This document shows, in pieces, positions 10,271 through 22,584 of a DNA stretch of 64,000 nucleotides. How positions within the stretch are numbered: the stretch's first letter is position 1; every line of letters starts with the position of its first letter. A model generated the notes under the pieces. It was given only the letters and a program-made list of their open reading frames with translations, made no database searches and was not told the origin of the DNA. Made by a program: the position numbers and the translations under genes. The DNA comes from Oscheius sp. JU75 (lineage: Eukaryota > Nematoda > Chromadorea > Rhabditida > Rhabditidae). The stretch covers positions 2,108,001 to 2,172,000 of the forward strand of contig JASJZC010000004.1 in NCBI GenBank assembly GCA_037178855.1, written 5' to 3'.

Positions 10271-10673
10271 AAACACTTCGAAAAGGCCAAGAAACAATCG
10301 GGAGTCGCACAAGATGAAGGAGAAGCGGCTAAAAACAACACACCGTTGGCCAAACTATCTACGAGCAGGACTGGAGCGAGCAGTCTGAAGCAAGGAAAAC
10401 GTTCGAGAAGACCAGCGGACTTCAGAAGAAAGCCTCTCAAGCTAATAAACATGAGAGTCCGAAGAACTAGGGGGAAAGACACGAATACAAGGTAGAAATA
10501 AATAAGTCTAGGCAGTCTCAGCCCCTATCAATTACTTTTAGTTCCAGGAAAAGATCGAGACATTGAGTACCGTGTTTTATAAATGGGTTATTATAGAAAA
10601 TTAAAACGTGTAAAATGTAAAACATGATGGCGTAGCAATGATACAAGGGGATATCCTGATATTTACAGCAAAA

Positions 10674-13618
10674 TTAATAAGGACTAGAAGGACGGGTTTC
10701 GTCAGAAGAACTCGGGCATGAAAGAACATTTGCCGGCCAGTCGCAAACAGAAAGAGTTGGGTTGAAGACAGTTCCAGCAGGGCAACTCATGCGCTCCAAG
10801 CGATCCCAGACGCAACGGTGGAAGATTGTACAATCAGCTTCATCTGGCAAATAGCCACCGTGTTGAGCTCCGCGACAGCCAGTTTGAGCTGAAACAAGAT
10901 TGTTAGGAGCACTCAAAACATCAGTTACCTGCAGGGTTTTGAGCAGGCAGATCACATTCAGAGACTTGATTTTTGTAGTCGCACTGCTGCTTGTCATTGT
11001 TGAACACCAAACCAGACGGACAACTAATGTGCTGGAACATTTCTCCACCATGGCACTGTACTATTCCGGAACAGTCATTGGGATCTCTGTACAGAGAGTC
11101 TCCAAGACCGACGCAAAAATTCTCGGAATCGGAGCTGACGTTCACATAGATAAACTTCCGAATCGGGGCCGAAGTTTTTCCCTAAAGAGAGCATTTACAA
11201 AATACGAAAAGATACAAACTCTGGTCGGGATCATGGTGTCCACACTATTAGGAGGAATGAATACTTCTGGCTTCTCGGTTGCACGAGATGTAGGCACAAA
11301 GTAGTATGGCTCTCCAACGGTAGTAGTAATCACGGGAGCAGAAACTTCGGTTGCAGTTTCCAGGAAGTCGCTACTATGCGAGGCCTTCAATACGAGCTTG
11401 AATGACACAGAAGACAAGTTACCTGATAGAGATGTGAAGACATCTCCTTCTGATAGTACTGCCCTTCTATTGGATGACTGGTGGTGGTCATTGGAAGGGT
11501 GTACACAGGAGGGATTGTCTCGGCCGAAGGACGAGAAGTCTCGTAAGGTATAGTGGTAGCAACACTCCGATAAGCAGAAGACGACTGGGTAGCGTAGACA
11601 GAAGCAGACGTAGTAGTATAGACTAGCTGTTTTCGAGTGGTCGACTCGACAGGATAACCAGGGGACAAGCTAGCCGCAGACTCCTCTGGATATACTGGTG
11701 TCGATTCTGCAGGAAGAGCAGGCGCTTGTGTAGTCGTTATTGGAAGAGTGTAGTCCGGGAGATCTTCGGACGGACAAATTTCGGCATTCACTACTCCACA
11801 GAGGTTAGAGGGTACACAACGGGCAGTCTCGAAATCGAATAAATCTCCAACAGGACAAGCAGCGGTCTGAAATACAGTTGTTCAAAAGAGAAAGGTATGA
11901 AAATGCACCAGCTCTTTAGATTTGCGGCAGATGATAAAGTACTCGTGGCATACTCCCAGAGAGAAAATCGAATTGTCGGCAGTTCCAGCACAACGCGAGG
12001 GTTTGTCTTCGATAACAGGGAGGTAGCTCCTTTTTCGTCTGACAACAGGTGGACTCATGGTTGTAAGAGTGTCATCCGCTGATCCAGAGCCATCTTCATC
12101 CATAGTGACGATGTTATCATCCTCATCAGATGCCGGGAGCATTGACGTTAAGAAGTCACCATTGGATTCGCTCGGAGCAGAAAGATTAGCTGGATCTGGT
12201 TTGATATCGATTACGCCAATCTGAATTTACAGCAGTAGGTAAAAGAGTTCAAAGACTGGTACCGATTCGATGTCGTCATCATCTTCGTCGCCGAGATCTT
12301 TATGGCCCTTGTCTTCATCATCGTGGTGTTTCCTGTGCTTCTTCTTATGAACTCGGCTACGGGAAAAGACATCCCAATCATTGCTGAAGATTCCTCTCGA
12401 ATCTGGGGCACGGAAAACATCAGAGACATCATGATGACGATAGTCAATGACAGGGGATCGGGACCTTCCAGGGAGCTTTCCTACGCGAATTTCTAAAATA
12501 TACACTTAGACAACAGATGAATTAAAGTTTACCGCCATCCCGGCCATATCCGTGATCACGGTGATAGTGCCTGTTGAACCTTCTAGGAACGAAGAACGGA
12601 TTCGACAATCCGTGCTGTTGCACTTGCACTGTAAATGCAGAATTGTAACTGGGTTCTTGCGCCGGATATCTTGTAGGAGACACAGGGGCATTCTGCGTAG
12701 GATACGCGTCTGTTGGTGCTTGTGGAGCAGCGTTAGTCGGGTATCCGGGTGAAGGATACGCTTCGGTAGGCGACTGAGGAGCAGTTGGATATCCTGAGGT
12801 AGGATATTGCGGAGCAGCACTCGGTGTGTAATCGGGAGTCAGGTAAGAATCCGTCGGATAATTAGGAGCTCGAGTCGTGTACACAGCGGTAGAGGGAACT
12901 TCGGACGGATACTCCGGAGCTGGTGTCGTGTACACAGCGGTAGAGGAAACTTCGGACGGATACTCCGGAGCTGGTGTCGTGTACACAACGGTAGAAGAAA
13001 CTTCGGACGGATACTCCGGGGCTGTAGTAGTATATCCCAGGCTCGTATACGACGATTCCGTAGAATATTGCGGAGGCGCATCAGTGTATCCCATTGTAGT
13101 ATACTGCAAAGGCGCAGGCGTGGAAGTCACCTAAAAACGAGATTTTCTTGCCTGAACAAGAGTTAACCGATGGATATACAGGAGCAGCAGTCGTTGTCGT
13201 ACAAGTACCATCATCGAAGATGCAGAGCTGGGTCACCGGATTAAAAATAGATGAATCAGGACACAGTGAGGTAATCCACTTGTTGCATCTGTAAAATAGC
13301 GTTGTGGTTCGAATAAAGATGGAGAAAAAGCTGACGAAACGAACAAACCTGCAACGTTGAAAATGCGAAGAGCAGTCACCCAGAGGTATAGTATTTCCAT
13401 CCGTACATTGACCCGACGCTGAGCTCGAAGTGTCGTACGACCACTGTGCTCCACATGCCACCACTGAAAATACAAATTAAATTTTTTTTATCAGCAATTC
13501 GTTCAATTCAGTGAATCTTCCTGGTTTAAGGTGCACAAATACTTCACAACTACTTGCTACTTGTTTAGGCAACGAACTAACCTAGATAAAGTGTGAAAAA
13601 CGTCGAAAACAGCCGCAT
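10674..13618 (-). CDS. Secreted chitin-binding (peritrophin-A/CBM14) protein with Pro/Thr-rich linkers
   Basis: Minus strand. Exon 1 (13582-13618) plus the next exon give a signal peptide MRLFSTFFTLYLVVACG. Four CBM14-type domains are visible: about 13160-13440 (CTDGNTIPLGDC to CIFDDGTC), about 11790-12050 (CAGTADNSIFSLGVC to CVPSNLC), about 10920-11120 (FCVGLGDSLYRDPNDC to CDY), and 10690-10890 (GYLPDEADCTIFHRC to CDWPANVLSC). Between them are Tyr/Pro/Thr/Ser linkers, a furin-like RRKR near 12060, and an Asp/His-rich stretch near 12260-12320. The family binds chitin in eggshell, cuticle or gut lining; nematode CPG and CBD-1 eggshell proteins have this build. Many exons; internal junctions were not all fixed. 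Confidence 0.83.
12877..13029 (-). repeat. Three tandem 51-bp coding repeats
   Basis: Units at 12877-12927, 12928-12978 and 12979-13029 each encode 17 residues of the YTTPAPEYPSEVSSTxV type on the minus strand. The first two copies differ at one base; the third is more diverged. A weaker fourth unit lies at about 12826-12876. The period is a multiple of three, so copy-number change keeps the frame. Confidence 0.88.
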
Positions 13619-14831
13619 CAGAGTCCGCCACTTGCCACAAAATACTACCGATCTTATTTTTTGTTGGTTTGAATCGGAACCAATTGGGCGGGAAAATGCG
13701 CGCACTTTCAAACGTCGGAAAATTCCAAACTTTCGGTTCTCTCATTTCCCGGCTGATTTTACCTGGTGAGCCGATTTTTTTCATGAAAAGTAGTTCGCAT
13801 GTTTCAATTATCTCTTTCTGACATATGGAATATGGGCATGGCACAGAGCCAGTCCCGCGCTAATTAGACGAATGTCGCCAAATTTACTCTTGGCACTCGA
13901 AATGTTTACACTAGTGTTCGGACAGCTGGTAAGTTTGTGCAGCTGATCACATCAGTCTCCCGCTTATCTGCTTCCACCGAACAATCATTGTTCTTATGAA
14001 TAGAAACCTCGAATCCGTTATTGAAACGACACAATGCCCATTTACATAGGCGAGTCGGTTGATTCGCGCAGTGGTCGCGTGACCTCGTCCTCCCATTACA
14101 GCCCGGAGGCCAGCCAGCTGTTATGGGCACACTGACCACCCGCAGATTTTGCCAATTCCTCTTCCAGGAATGTTTGGTCCCGTCCAAACAAATCAGCTTA
14201 GCGTCGCTCTCTCTCTCTCTCGCATAGTCTTCGGATCATTTCTACGGGTCGGTAGTCATCAGACGGAAACAAAGTGTCCGCTGTCACCTTATATCCTCTT
14301 ACGTTACACACACGCTACTCGACTGCTGTTGACTCGACCGAACCACTTGTACATATCTGAATCTGTTGTACTCCTTTCTGTCAGCAAGTCTTGTTTACAT
14401 GCTTATTGACTCTCTCTTTTCGCGCAACCACACAGTGCAAACTCAGCTTCAAGGCTCTTAGGCAGCCACTCTCCCTCTGGATAATATTAGTTCGCTTGCT
14501 CTTCGCGCTCTTCTTCTCAAGTACCTTTTTTCGAAGAATCCTAACCTTCTCTCCCCACGCATGATCTCTTTCAGCAATCTTTTGCATGGTTTCTTCCGTC
14601 TCATCACTATTCCGTAACAGACGATTTCGTCCTTCCCCTTCTAAACACGTCGCCTCTGCTTCAGGTGGGTCTAGCCAACAAAAAAAACGTTTTTCCGATA
14701 TTGAAAGACAGCGGGCCGCCCACCACGTGACAGCACTCGCCCCTCTCTTCTCGCAAAACTAACTCCCTTCAAAACCAAACTGTTCAACGTCCTTAGCTTT
14801 ATTATTTGACAATTAGTTAATTGGCCTCGTA
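13619..14831. other. Intergenic region, divergent promoters
   Basis: About 1.2 kb between the chitin-binding gene (minus) and the next plus gene. The plus strand from about 14140 to 14660 is markedly pyrimidine-rich, with a CT microsatellite at 14207-14222. No coding or RNA gene is recognised. Confidence 0.5.
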
Positions 14832-15912
14832 ATGCTCTTTGCCTCGCAGCCGAGATCTCATCATTTGATGTGGGATACCCCTGGGAAGGGACTCCAGTCT
14901 ATTCTTTTCTTCTTCGTGCAAGATTCAACAATTGCAGCTCTAGTATCGACGTCAGCGATTCCTACCGTTGAGATCACAGCTCCTATTCCCGAAGAAGAAA
15001 TGGTGACCAAAGTCGAAGAGATTGTCATTCCATCGACCTTTGTTGAAGAAATTAACGACGAAAAGCTGGTAAATGGACCTACAAATGAGGTGAAAGTGGT
15101 GCTTATTGAAACGGACGAGGTAGTTTTTAGGCGTAGGATATAGAAACCGACGTCTTTCAGGAAGTGACCCAATGTGGCTGTGCCGAAGTGCTAGAGAACG
15201 GTCTCCAAAAAGTCAAAACGGCCATTGAAGAGATTCCTCCCGAATACAAGTAAGTCAAGACTCCCACAAGCATCAGTTTCTTCTAGGGAAGCTGCTAGGT
15301 ATTCTGGTCTGGTGACTGCTTCCGTAGTAGGACTCTTTTTTTCCGTCATCCTCTACCGAATCTCCCAGCATTTGTTATTCGGAGAAGAACAGCGTGTCTT
15401 CTGCAGGTAACTCGGTCTTTTCATACCAAAGAAACTATTCCTTTTAGCTATTTTTCCCGGCCATTTGCACCCATGTTCGACGCTCTCTGTCATCCAGAGT
15501 ACCCTGGCATCTTTAGCGACTTTGTCCAGGAGAGTCAGCACTTGTTCAAACAAGTCGAGTCAGGAGTAGGCAACTTTTTTGGATCCATCTTTGCCGGCTT
15601 CCGTGCGTTCGGTACCATTTTCTGGGCGCTGTTCGGCGGTATCTTCCACGTGGTAAGTCTCATTTTCATATTACTTTTGATTCTTATGTACACATTGAGT
15701 TTCAGATCTCGGACGGAGTGGGAGAACTGTTCGAGAATGTGCGGGAGAACGTGACCTTTCTGTGCAAGTTCATCTGCGACTTTGCCAGTTCCATCTTTGG
15801 TATCTTCTATCGAATGTTGACCGGAACCATCTACCAGCTAGGAATCGCCATTAGCAATTTTGGAAAAGTCGTGTTAGGAGAACCAACCTCGTCTTCCGGC
15901 TGGTTCCAATAG
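14832..15912 (+). CDS. Unrecognised membrane-associated protein
   Basis: Exons 14832-15119, 15161-15249, 15287-15406, 15448-15652 and 15706-15912 join in phase to 302 residues. I do not recognise the family. The first about 100 residues are acidic and Val/Ile/Glu/Thr-rich. One clear transmembrane helix follows (LVTASVVGLFFSVILYRI, about residue 135). The C-terminal 140 residues are an aromatic, glycine-spaced amphipathic run (FFGSIFAGFRAFGTIFWALF, later FGIFYRMLTGTIYQLGIAI), which recalls membrane-hugging helices. The start is the first ATG in the frame; a CAATTGCAG acceptor at about 14937 means the true exon 1 could differ. An AATAAA lies at 16020-16025. Confidence 0.7.
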
Positions 15913-16019
15913 CCTCCTCAGTGATAGTCTGTAAATAGTCCTCGAGAATCTCATTCTACCTCGCATTTGTGATACTCACAGACCCCCAAACTAAACTTAC
16001 TAATCGGTCAAACCGTACT

Positions 16020-16025
16020 AATAAA
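16020..16025 (+). terminator. Polyadenylation signal of the unrecognised membrane protein gene
   Basis: AATAAA 108 nt after the stop codon of the upstream gene, in an A-rich context. The next gene starts about 310 nt further on. Confidence 0.6.
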
Positions 16026-16338
16026 AAACAATGAACATTCGTCTTTCCTGTTTTTCTCCATTTGTGGTCTGGCGGTCAGCGGCCGTAGCAGTTAGGATTG
16101 CGGCCTGTCGTGAGACGTCAAGGCCATTCTTGCCCCTCCGGCTACTTTCTATTCGTCTCTTTTATGCTAAACAACGCTTTTTCTTCTTCGTCATTCTTCA
16201 AAACTGACCTGTCCCCAATTAAAAACACCTTTTGAGAGTGCAACTGGCTGCTTGAGGTGCACTCAAGGTGATCAGCGCGGATTCCAATTGAAGGACGAGG
16301 ATCTTTTTCCTGTCCTCTCTTTCCAATATCCTTCGACT

Positions 16339-19300
16339 ATGGACCTTGAGGAAGTCGTGCTGAAAGCTGGAACTGCCTATTCCGAAGGACGATATGAGGA
16401 CGCTTTACAGGTTTCACTCGTTGTTACCCATTCAATACTTGTGTAGTTCTATCGACGAGCTATCCTCGGTCATCCTCATAACGCCGTTCTTCATGCCAAT
16501 ATCTCGGCTATCTTATCCCGGTCAGTGCAAACAACACTCTATTTTTATCAACATTCATCGCTTTGACTGAATGCAGATAGTCTCTATTGGGTTGAAAGTG
16601 TTTAGGATAGAAATCTAATTCCGAATAAAACTCCCGCTACCGTGTGTAAAGAATTCAGATTGGCACGTCATGAAGACGCTCTTCATCATGCCGATACGGC
16701 TGTCAATTTAGAAGCCAAATGGGGCAAGGCATCGTACAGAAAGGTGAGTCGGGTTATTCTGTCAGTGACCCTGTATAGGGAGAGGCTCTCCGTAGTCTTG
16801 GTGAATATCGAACTGCCCTGATGTCATTCTGCACTGCTCTCCGGTACGAACCACCGACGAAGCAATGTCTGTCCGCCCTGAAAGAATGCGCTAGTCGAGT
16901 TTTTCGTGAGTAGTGATTAATAGTTTAACAGAGAACAATAGATTCTTTTCCACTAGATGAGATGAAAAGGCTGCAACTTCAAGATGACCCCTCTGCTCTT
17001 CTGTCCACTATAGGCCAACTGTACCTGACAGAAGGATCATTCCAAGGTTCAGATCGGAAGCCTGCTGTAAACATTTTCAGTTCAGATTCTATCAACGTTT
17101 TGACTTGGGCACTTCATCTGGGTTCATCTTGTCTCACATTGAAATCCTCTACAATGGCCTGCCTGGGCGCGGCACATTTCAAAATAGAAAACTTTAAACG
17201 AGCGATGGACTATTACGAACAACAGCTGGAAGTTTGCGAACAGTTAGGTGGCTTTCCGCCTGGGTGTCGTATTGTAAAGTGACTTTTTCAGGAAGCGGGG
17301 AAATCCGAGCCTTGGGAAATATTGCCATGTCGAGTGAAGCTGCTCACGAATGGGAGATCGCCTTGGATACTAGAAAAAAAAGATTCAATCATAAGGTTGG
17401 ACTCCAAAATTGTGTTGCAAGACCTGTTCAGAAAATCAGCCCAGATGAGAAGGAGGAAGAGCGACAAACCATTGCGGAGTTGTTGCTACAAATGGGTCGA
17501 GGGGAAGAGGCGTTATTTCTGTTAGACATCAAAACACAAGAGAACTTGAGAGGACGTGTCAATTTAGCTTGTGCCAGGGCTTATACAGTAGGGCATGAAC
17601 TGATAAAACAAGTGGATTCTTTAGGGCGATGGTGCTGGAGTGATCTCTACTTTATTACCATTACGACCTGCTGACGAAGCCATCTTTACCAGAGCCGTAA
17701 CTGCGGTTTCTCGTTATTTCACAGAAGTTGGAAAACTACGTGAGAACGTGGACTACTTGGAAGGGATAATGATGCATACGACAGTCAAAGGGCAGAACTT
17801 TGTTGTGAGCATCATTCGATAGTTCTCTCTTACAAGAAATTCAGTGGAAGAAAGCGTGTACTCTCTGTTGCAAAACGTATCTAAGAATGGGAAATATTAC
17901 CTCCTCTCTCAGTTTGGCTAAGCGACTGTTTCACGTCAGTCGTAATCGCGACGAAAAGGAATCTGATGCCATCCAATTGCTAGCTATATGCTACGAGCAA
18001 CAAGGCGACTGTGCTTCAGCTGCAGTGCTTCTACAAAAGTGTCTACATCAAACGAAATCTTCAGTAGAAAAGACGAGACTTTTTCTAAATTTAGCAAGTG
18101 TGGTCAAGCAGGATGGTCAGGATCCAGAAGAGTATCTTCAAAGCGCTGTTGCCACTGCAAAATGTACCAACGACTATCAATTGAAGGCTCAGTCGAATTC
18201 TGAGGCGATTCGATACTACAAGGAGACGAAACGGCTGGCAGAGGCTCAGAATCTGGTTGAGAAACAGAAAGAACTCCTTCACTACGACTTAAACGGAACG
18301 ACCCGTTCCATAATTTTTGAGGATTTGGCCTTCATGGCTGCTGGAGAAGGTGGATCAGCCTCGTCTGTTCTGGCTTTGGAGCAGAGCCTGGATGAGGCTC
18401 AAGAAGACAACAACATCCAACGAGAACTCGAACTGCTAGAAAGACTGGGTGACGAACTGGTCAAATTGGATAGACGCAAAGAGGCCGAAGCAATCTATCA
18501 CAGATTCCTAGCATTGGCTAAACAGCTGAGGACCGCCGATGCTATTCAGAGAGGACACGAGAAATTGGCAGAAGAGTACAGAAGATGGAAGAATTGGAGA
18601 GTCTCTCTGGAACATGCTCGATCTGCTTTGACTGTTGCCAAATTGCAACAAGATACGAAGGGAAGGATCAGAATGCTCCTTCTGATGGGATACTGTGAGC
18701 GTGAAAGGTAACTATCCTTGATTTGGTAACATCGTGTTTCAGAGGCGACCATGTTACAGCAGCCTACATTTTGAATAAGGCATTGGGATTGGCTGAAGCT
18801 GGTCAAATGGTAGATCTTGAAGCAGAGGCACATCACCAACTGGGAAGCGTTTACGAGACCAAAGGCGAGCATAAGATGGCCGAAACTCACTATAAGAAAC
18901 TGATCAATATGAAACAAGATTCGTCAAGCAGTCTCTGTTCTGTTCTCATCTACTTGGCTAAAAGATCCGAGCCAGTGGAAGCGGTTTCTTATTTGCAGCA
19001 ATGTAGAAAGATAGCGGGCCAGCTGAACAAGGCAGACAGGGTAATTAGGGAATGGCTCAGCAGTAAAACCATTTTCAGGAAAGTCATCTACGTTCCTGCT
19101 TTTCCATGTTTCTCGAGGTCAATTTGATCGATGAAGCTGTGAACTGTGTAAAAGATGTCGAACAATCACGGGATTGTCTGAAGTCTCTCTTCGATCTGCC
19201 TTTGTTCAAACAACTTCCAATTCTTCTTCGACTTCACGAATCTCAACCACACAATCTTCAGATTCATGGTCGCCTACTTCTTTTGGGTCGAAACGAGGTA

Positions 19301-21079
19301 GAGCACGAATGGAAGCTCGAACATACCGTTTCAGATCTGTGAGCAGAGCCCAACCTGTTATTTGATCTCACTGTTCCAAAAGAAGAACTGGTCAAGAGTA
19401 CAATCTGTTTTGAATGAGAATTCTATTGACCCGGCCGTTCTTTGTCATGAGGTTCTTGAAGTGATAGAAATGACATCGGATTGGTTTCTCAACAAGAATC
19501 TACGAAAGGAGTTTGACCGTTTACCAGGTGATACTGATAGTATTGAAGCTGACTAAAAATATTTAGAAGAATCACAGTTATATCTGCACTCTATATCTTG
19601 GACGCATTCTCTTTGGTCGAGCATTCCATACGTTCGGAACAAGATTTATCAAGGAGAAACTGATCTCTTAACTGACGATTTGCCCCTATTGGACAAGATA
19701 ATCTGTGCGGTGCTGTCCGAACAGACGGAGCTCGTCCCTATGTGGTTTGAGGAGCTGTTGGTCATCATGAGAGACTCATCATTCTCACCGTTTGAATGGC
19801 TGGATCAAAGGAAAAACGTCCTCCTGGCTGCAGCTTTTGTAGCCTTGGCCGAGAAGGATTCTCTCTCGCAAATTTGGATTCTCGAAAGAACCAAATGGGA
19901 ATTGGACAAGCATTTGTTAGGGAGTCATGGTCTCCCATCTCCCAGTCAAGTTTCGTCTCTTCTCTTCACAGAAAACTACAATTATGTGTACTCATTGGAG
20001 GATGTCGATCTAATGTGGATTAGGGAAAAAGACGGACTACACTTGTACATGGCCCATCTCAGTACTTCTCCTATCTTCCATGTTCATCTCTTGGCAAAAC
20101 GGCTACGCCATATGGGTGTGAAAAACTTGGAAAGTGACAGACTGAATGGTCTCTTGGTGTCTAACAGTCGACCATGTTTCCAAGTGGATCGAATCGTACC
20201 ATGGATCAGAGAGACTACTATTAGTAAGAGGTAAGATACACGCCGAACAGTCGATTTCAGTTTTTTTCAAAATTTTAGACCATACCGTAGCATATGGATG
20301 CTCACATTAAGCACTCTCATGTTCCGTAGTTCTGTCCAATGTTTCCAACAAAAACGTATCCAAAACCTCGAGAAGTTTTCTTTATCCCATGTTGTTGTCC
20401 TCGACCCGGATCTGGCCCCCGGCCATCACGAGGTTCTGTCCACGGATGCAGCTCCAGACGTCGTTCTTTCTACAGGCATTCTCTCTTCTCATCATTCCTA
20501 TTTGATTTTCAGGTCCTCTTCGTTTCGAACTCATTACAGCATTTTTCCTCCTGGGTACAAAAGCCGTAATTGAGGTGGAAAATGCTCAACAAGTCGCCAT
20601 TCAAATATTTGTTGACCAGCTTCGGATGGGTGATTCTGTCAGAGTCTGTGCCTCTCATCTAAAGTGCCAAATCTATGGAGATGGCGATTTTCGGATCGAG
20701 AGCGACGCTACTCTCTGTAAGCTTCGTCGAATTATCAAAGACGATCCGGACTCTTTCCTTCTTTTGGCTAGATCGTGGAAGCAAGAGGAACCATGGAGTA
20801 TCCTTGGAAGGTTTGCCACTGAAGAAAGAAGGGAAAGAGAAAGGTTTCAGCGGGCTGCTTACTCTTTCGCCAAAGGAAATGTCGCTTCTCCTGCCGCTGT
20901 TAGATGAATATCCAACTGACCTAGTCAATGAACTGTACTACCTCACCGAACCAGAAGGACAGTGGGCAAATTTGTCCCAAGTTGAGGTGAAGGAACAGTG
21001 GGCAAGACTATATGCTGGTGAGCTTCAATAAATCACACTACGGTAATATGTTTCAGATCATTTGTTCTTGCTCGAATAG
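16339..21079 (+). CDS. Large TPR protein with CHAT-like C-terminus (TTC28-like)
   Basis: Exons begin 16339-16410 and 16447 onward. Three N-terminal TPRs read like Hsp-organising TPRs (AGTAYSEGRYEDALQFYRRA, then HANISAILSRL and ASYRKGEALRSLGEYRTAL). A long series of TPR units follows (for example KALGLAEAGQMVDLEAEAHH and YETKGEHKMAETHYKKL) to about 19330. From about 19680 the protein changes to a globular region, and GPLRFELITAFFLLGTKAVIEVENA near 20516-20590 resembles the end of a CHAT (caspase-like) domain, as in TTC28/TPRBK, a midbody-associated protein. This copy is shorter than vertebrate TTC28. No catalytic Cys-His pair could be assigned by eye. The last exon probably joins at 21019 to end at 21079; reading through the donor would end at 21031. 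Confidence 0.72.
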
Positions 21080-21221
21080 ACTGACAATGTTTATTGAAGA
21101 CCAGCGATTATGGAGAACAAACTGAGATCGAAATCTACCTTTAGAAAGAGACTGCAAATGAATATCATATACTCAAAAAATCGCTGGGATAACATGAGAA
21201 ATTTACAGAGTTAGGAGAGTT

Positions 21222-22584
21222 TTAATCGTCGGCAGGGCTGGCACTGCGGGAACGATCCTCCTTCTTCGGAGAAGCCGATGGGGAACTGAAAACAACATGT
21301 TTATGGAAAATTGTAAAGAGCCGACCGATCCTTGCTGCGAGAACGACTGTCGCGTTCTTTTCCATTTTCCTTTCCACGAGAAGCACTGCGGCTTCGGCTC
21401 TTAGAGCGAGAACGACTCTTGCTGCGAGAGGCACTGCGAGAACGAGAGCGGCTTCTGCTACGGCTGCGTCTTCCCTTGGAACGAGAGCGAGAACGTTCCT
21501 TGGAGTCGTCAGTCAGCTTGATTTTGCGACCATTGAGCTCCTCGCCTTGGAGCTTGTCCATGGCTCTTTCGAGATCGCCACGTGTTTGGAAGCAGACGAC
21601 ACTAAAAAACTGTTTTGGACAAAAAGAACACTGACTTACGCTTCATTTGCACGTTTGTGGGCGTCGGCGTAGGTAACATCACATCCGGCCTTGCGCATGA
21701 TGTCTTTCAGATCCTAGAATGTGCTTTGTAGAAGATACGGGCAGTTGAAGTGATGACGGTACTCACATTCCGGCACGCCACAGGTTAGAGCACCGAAGTA
21801 CATCATCGTCATCATCACAAAACAAGAAACAAGTTTCCGGAGTCGACGCGCTTCGAAAGGATCAGTCAGGCCCATCACAGAGAAAGACCAACAGGTTCAC
21901 GAGTTAGACCTCAGGATCTCGATCACGCGTCAACGCCCCTCACCAGATTCCTACTACAGCACTTATGAATTAATGAATAAAAACAGGATTCAGCTGTTGA
22001 ATGGATAAAAGCAAATAAGCTTTTATCGGTACTGCGAAAAGTCGTTTTGAAAAGAATTTCAGGATAACAAGAGGTGCACTAACCTGCCAGGAGATTCTGG
22101 TCGATAGATTCTCGACGACCATACGATGGCGAGTCTGTACCGGAGGACCATATCTATAAATCAATAGTTGGAGAAGAACTAAAGGTTTTCAAACCTATCG
22201 CCTCCGCGAGGACGGCCGCCTCTCTCTCCTCCTCCAAATCCACGGCCTCCTCCATATCCGCCTCCTCCACGACGGTCATCGTGACGATCATCACGAGTGC
22301 GCTTAGAGAATTCCAGGGTGACACGTTCTCCTCCAAGTTCCTTACCATTCAGGTCGTAAATCGCATCATCCGCATCGCGAGAGCTTTCAAACTCCTGTAA
22401 TTTGGAAAATGGATTACAAAACAAAGATTTTCAATTGTGACATGCAAAATAATTAACTTACGACAAATCCAAATCCATTCTTCAGAACGATATCTCTAAT
22501 CCTGCCATATCCACGGAAGAAGTCCTCGACATCTCTCTCAGATGCTCGGTGAGACAAACGGCCAATAAAAACGCGTGTGCTCAT
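21222..22584 (-). CDS. SR splicing factor with two RRMs (SRSF4/5/6 class)
   Basis: Minus strand, ATG at 22582-22584. RRM1 has RNP2 VFIGRL and RNP1-like GYGRIRDIVLKNGFGFVEF. A glycine-rich hinge (RRGGGGYGGGRGFGGG) follows. RRM2 is the pseudo-RRM of SR proteins with SWQDLKDIMRKAG (family signature SWQDLKD). An RS tail (SRSRSRSRSRSASRSKSRSR) ends in SASPADD, stop at 21222-21224. Such proteins bind exonic enhancers and recruit U1/U2AF; the RS repeats are SRPK/CLK targets. The intron splitting SWQ from DLKD (21714-22083, 370 nt) is far longer than the others here and seems to hold a cassette exon. The gene is divergent from DNAJC1 across about 330 bp. Confidence 0.92.
21767..21953 (-). other. Probable poison cassette exon in the SR protein gene
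   Basis: Within the 370-nt intron a strong donor (GTGAGT at 21761-21766, minus strand) and a pyrimidine-rich tract ending GCTGTAGTAG (21951-21960) would define a 184 or 187-nt exon. The upstream exon ends in phase 0, so inclusion gives either an immediate TAG or ESGEGR followed by TGA. SR genes of this class are known to limit their own level by including premature-stop exons. Inclusion here is inferred from splice sites and the stop codon only. Confidence 0.5.

Noticed and set aside
12807-13166. Plus-strand frames of 85-119 codons with Arg/Gly-rich repeats
   Set aside because: Antisense shadow of the tandem repeats in the chitin-binding gene.
14207-14222. CT microsatellite
   Set aside because: Short simple repeat within a pyrimidine-rich spacer; not unusual on its own.
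16065-16140. GCGGCCGTAGCAGTTAGGATTGCGGCCTG, which resembles a tRNA A-box region
   Set aside because: No matching B-box or cloverleaf; probably chance or a relic.
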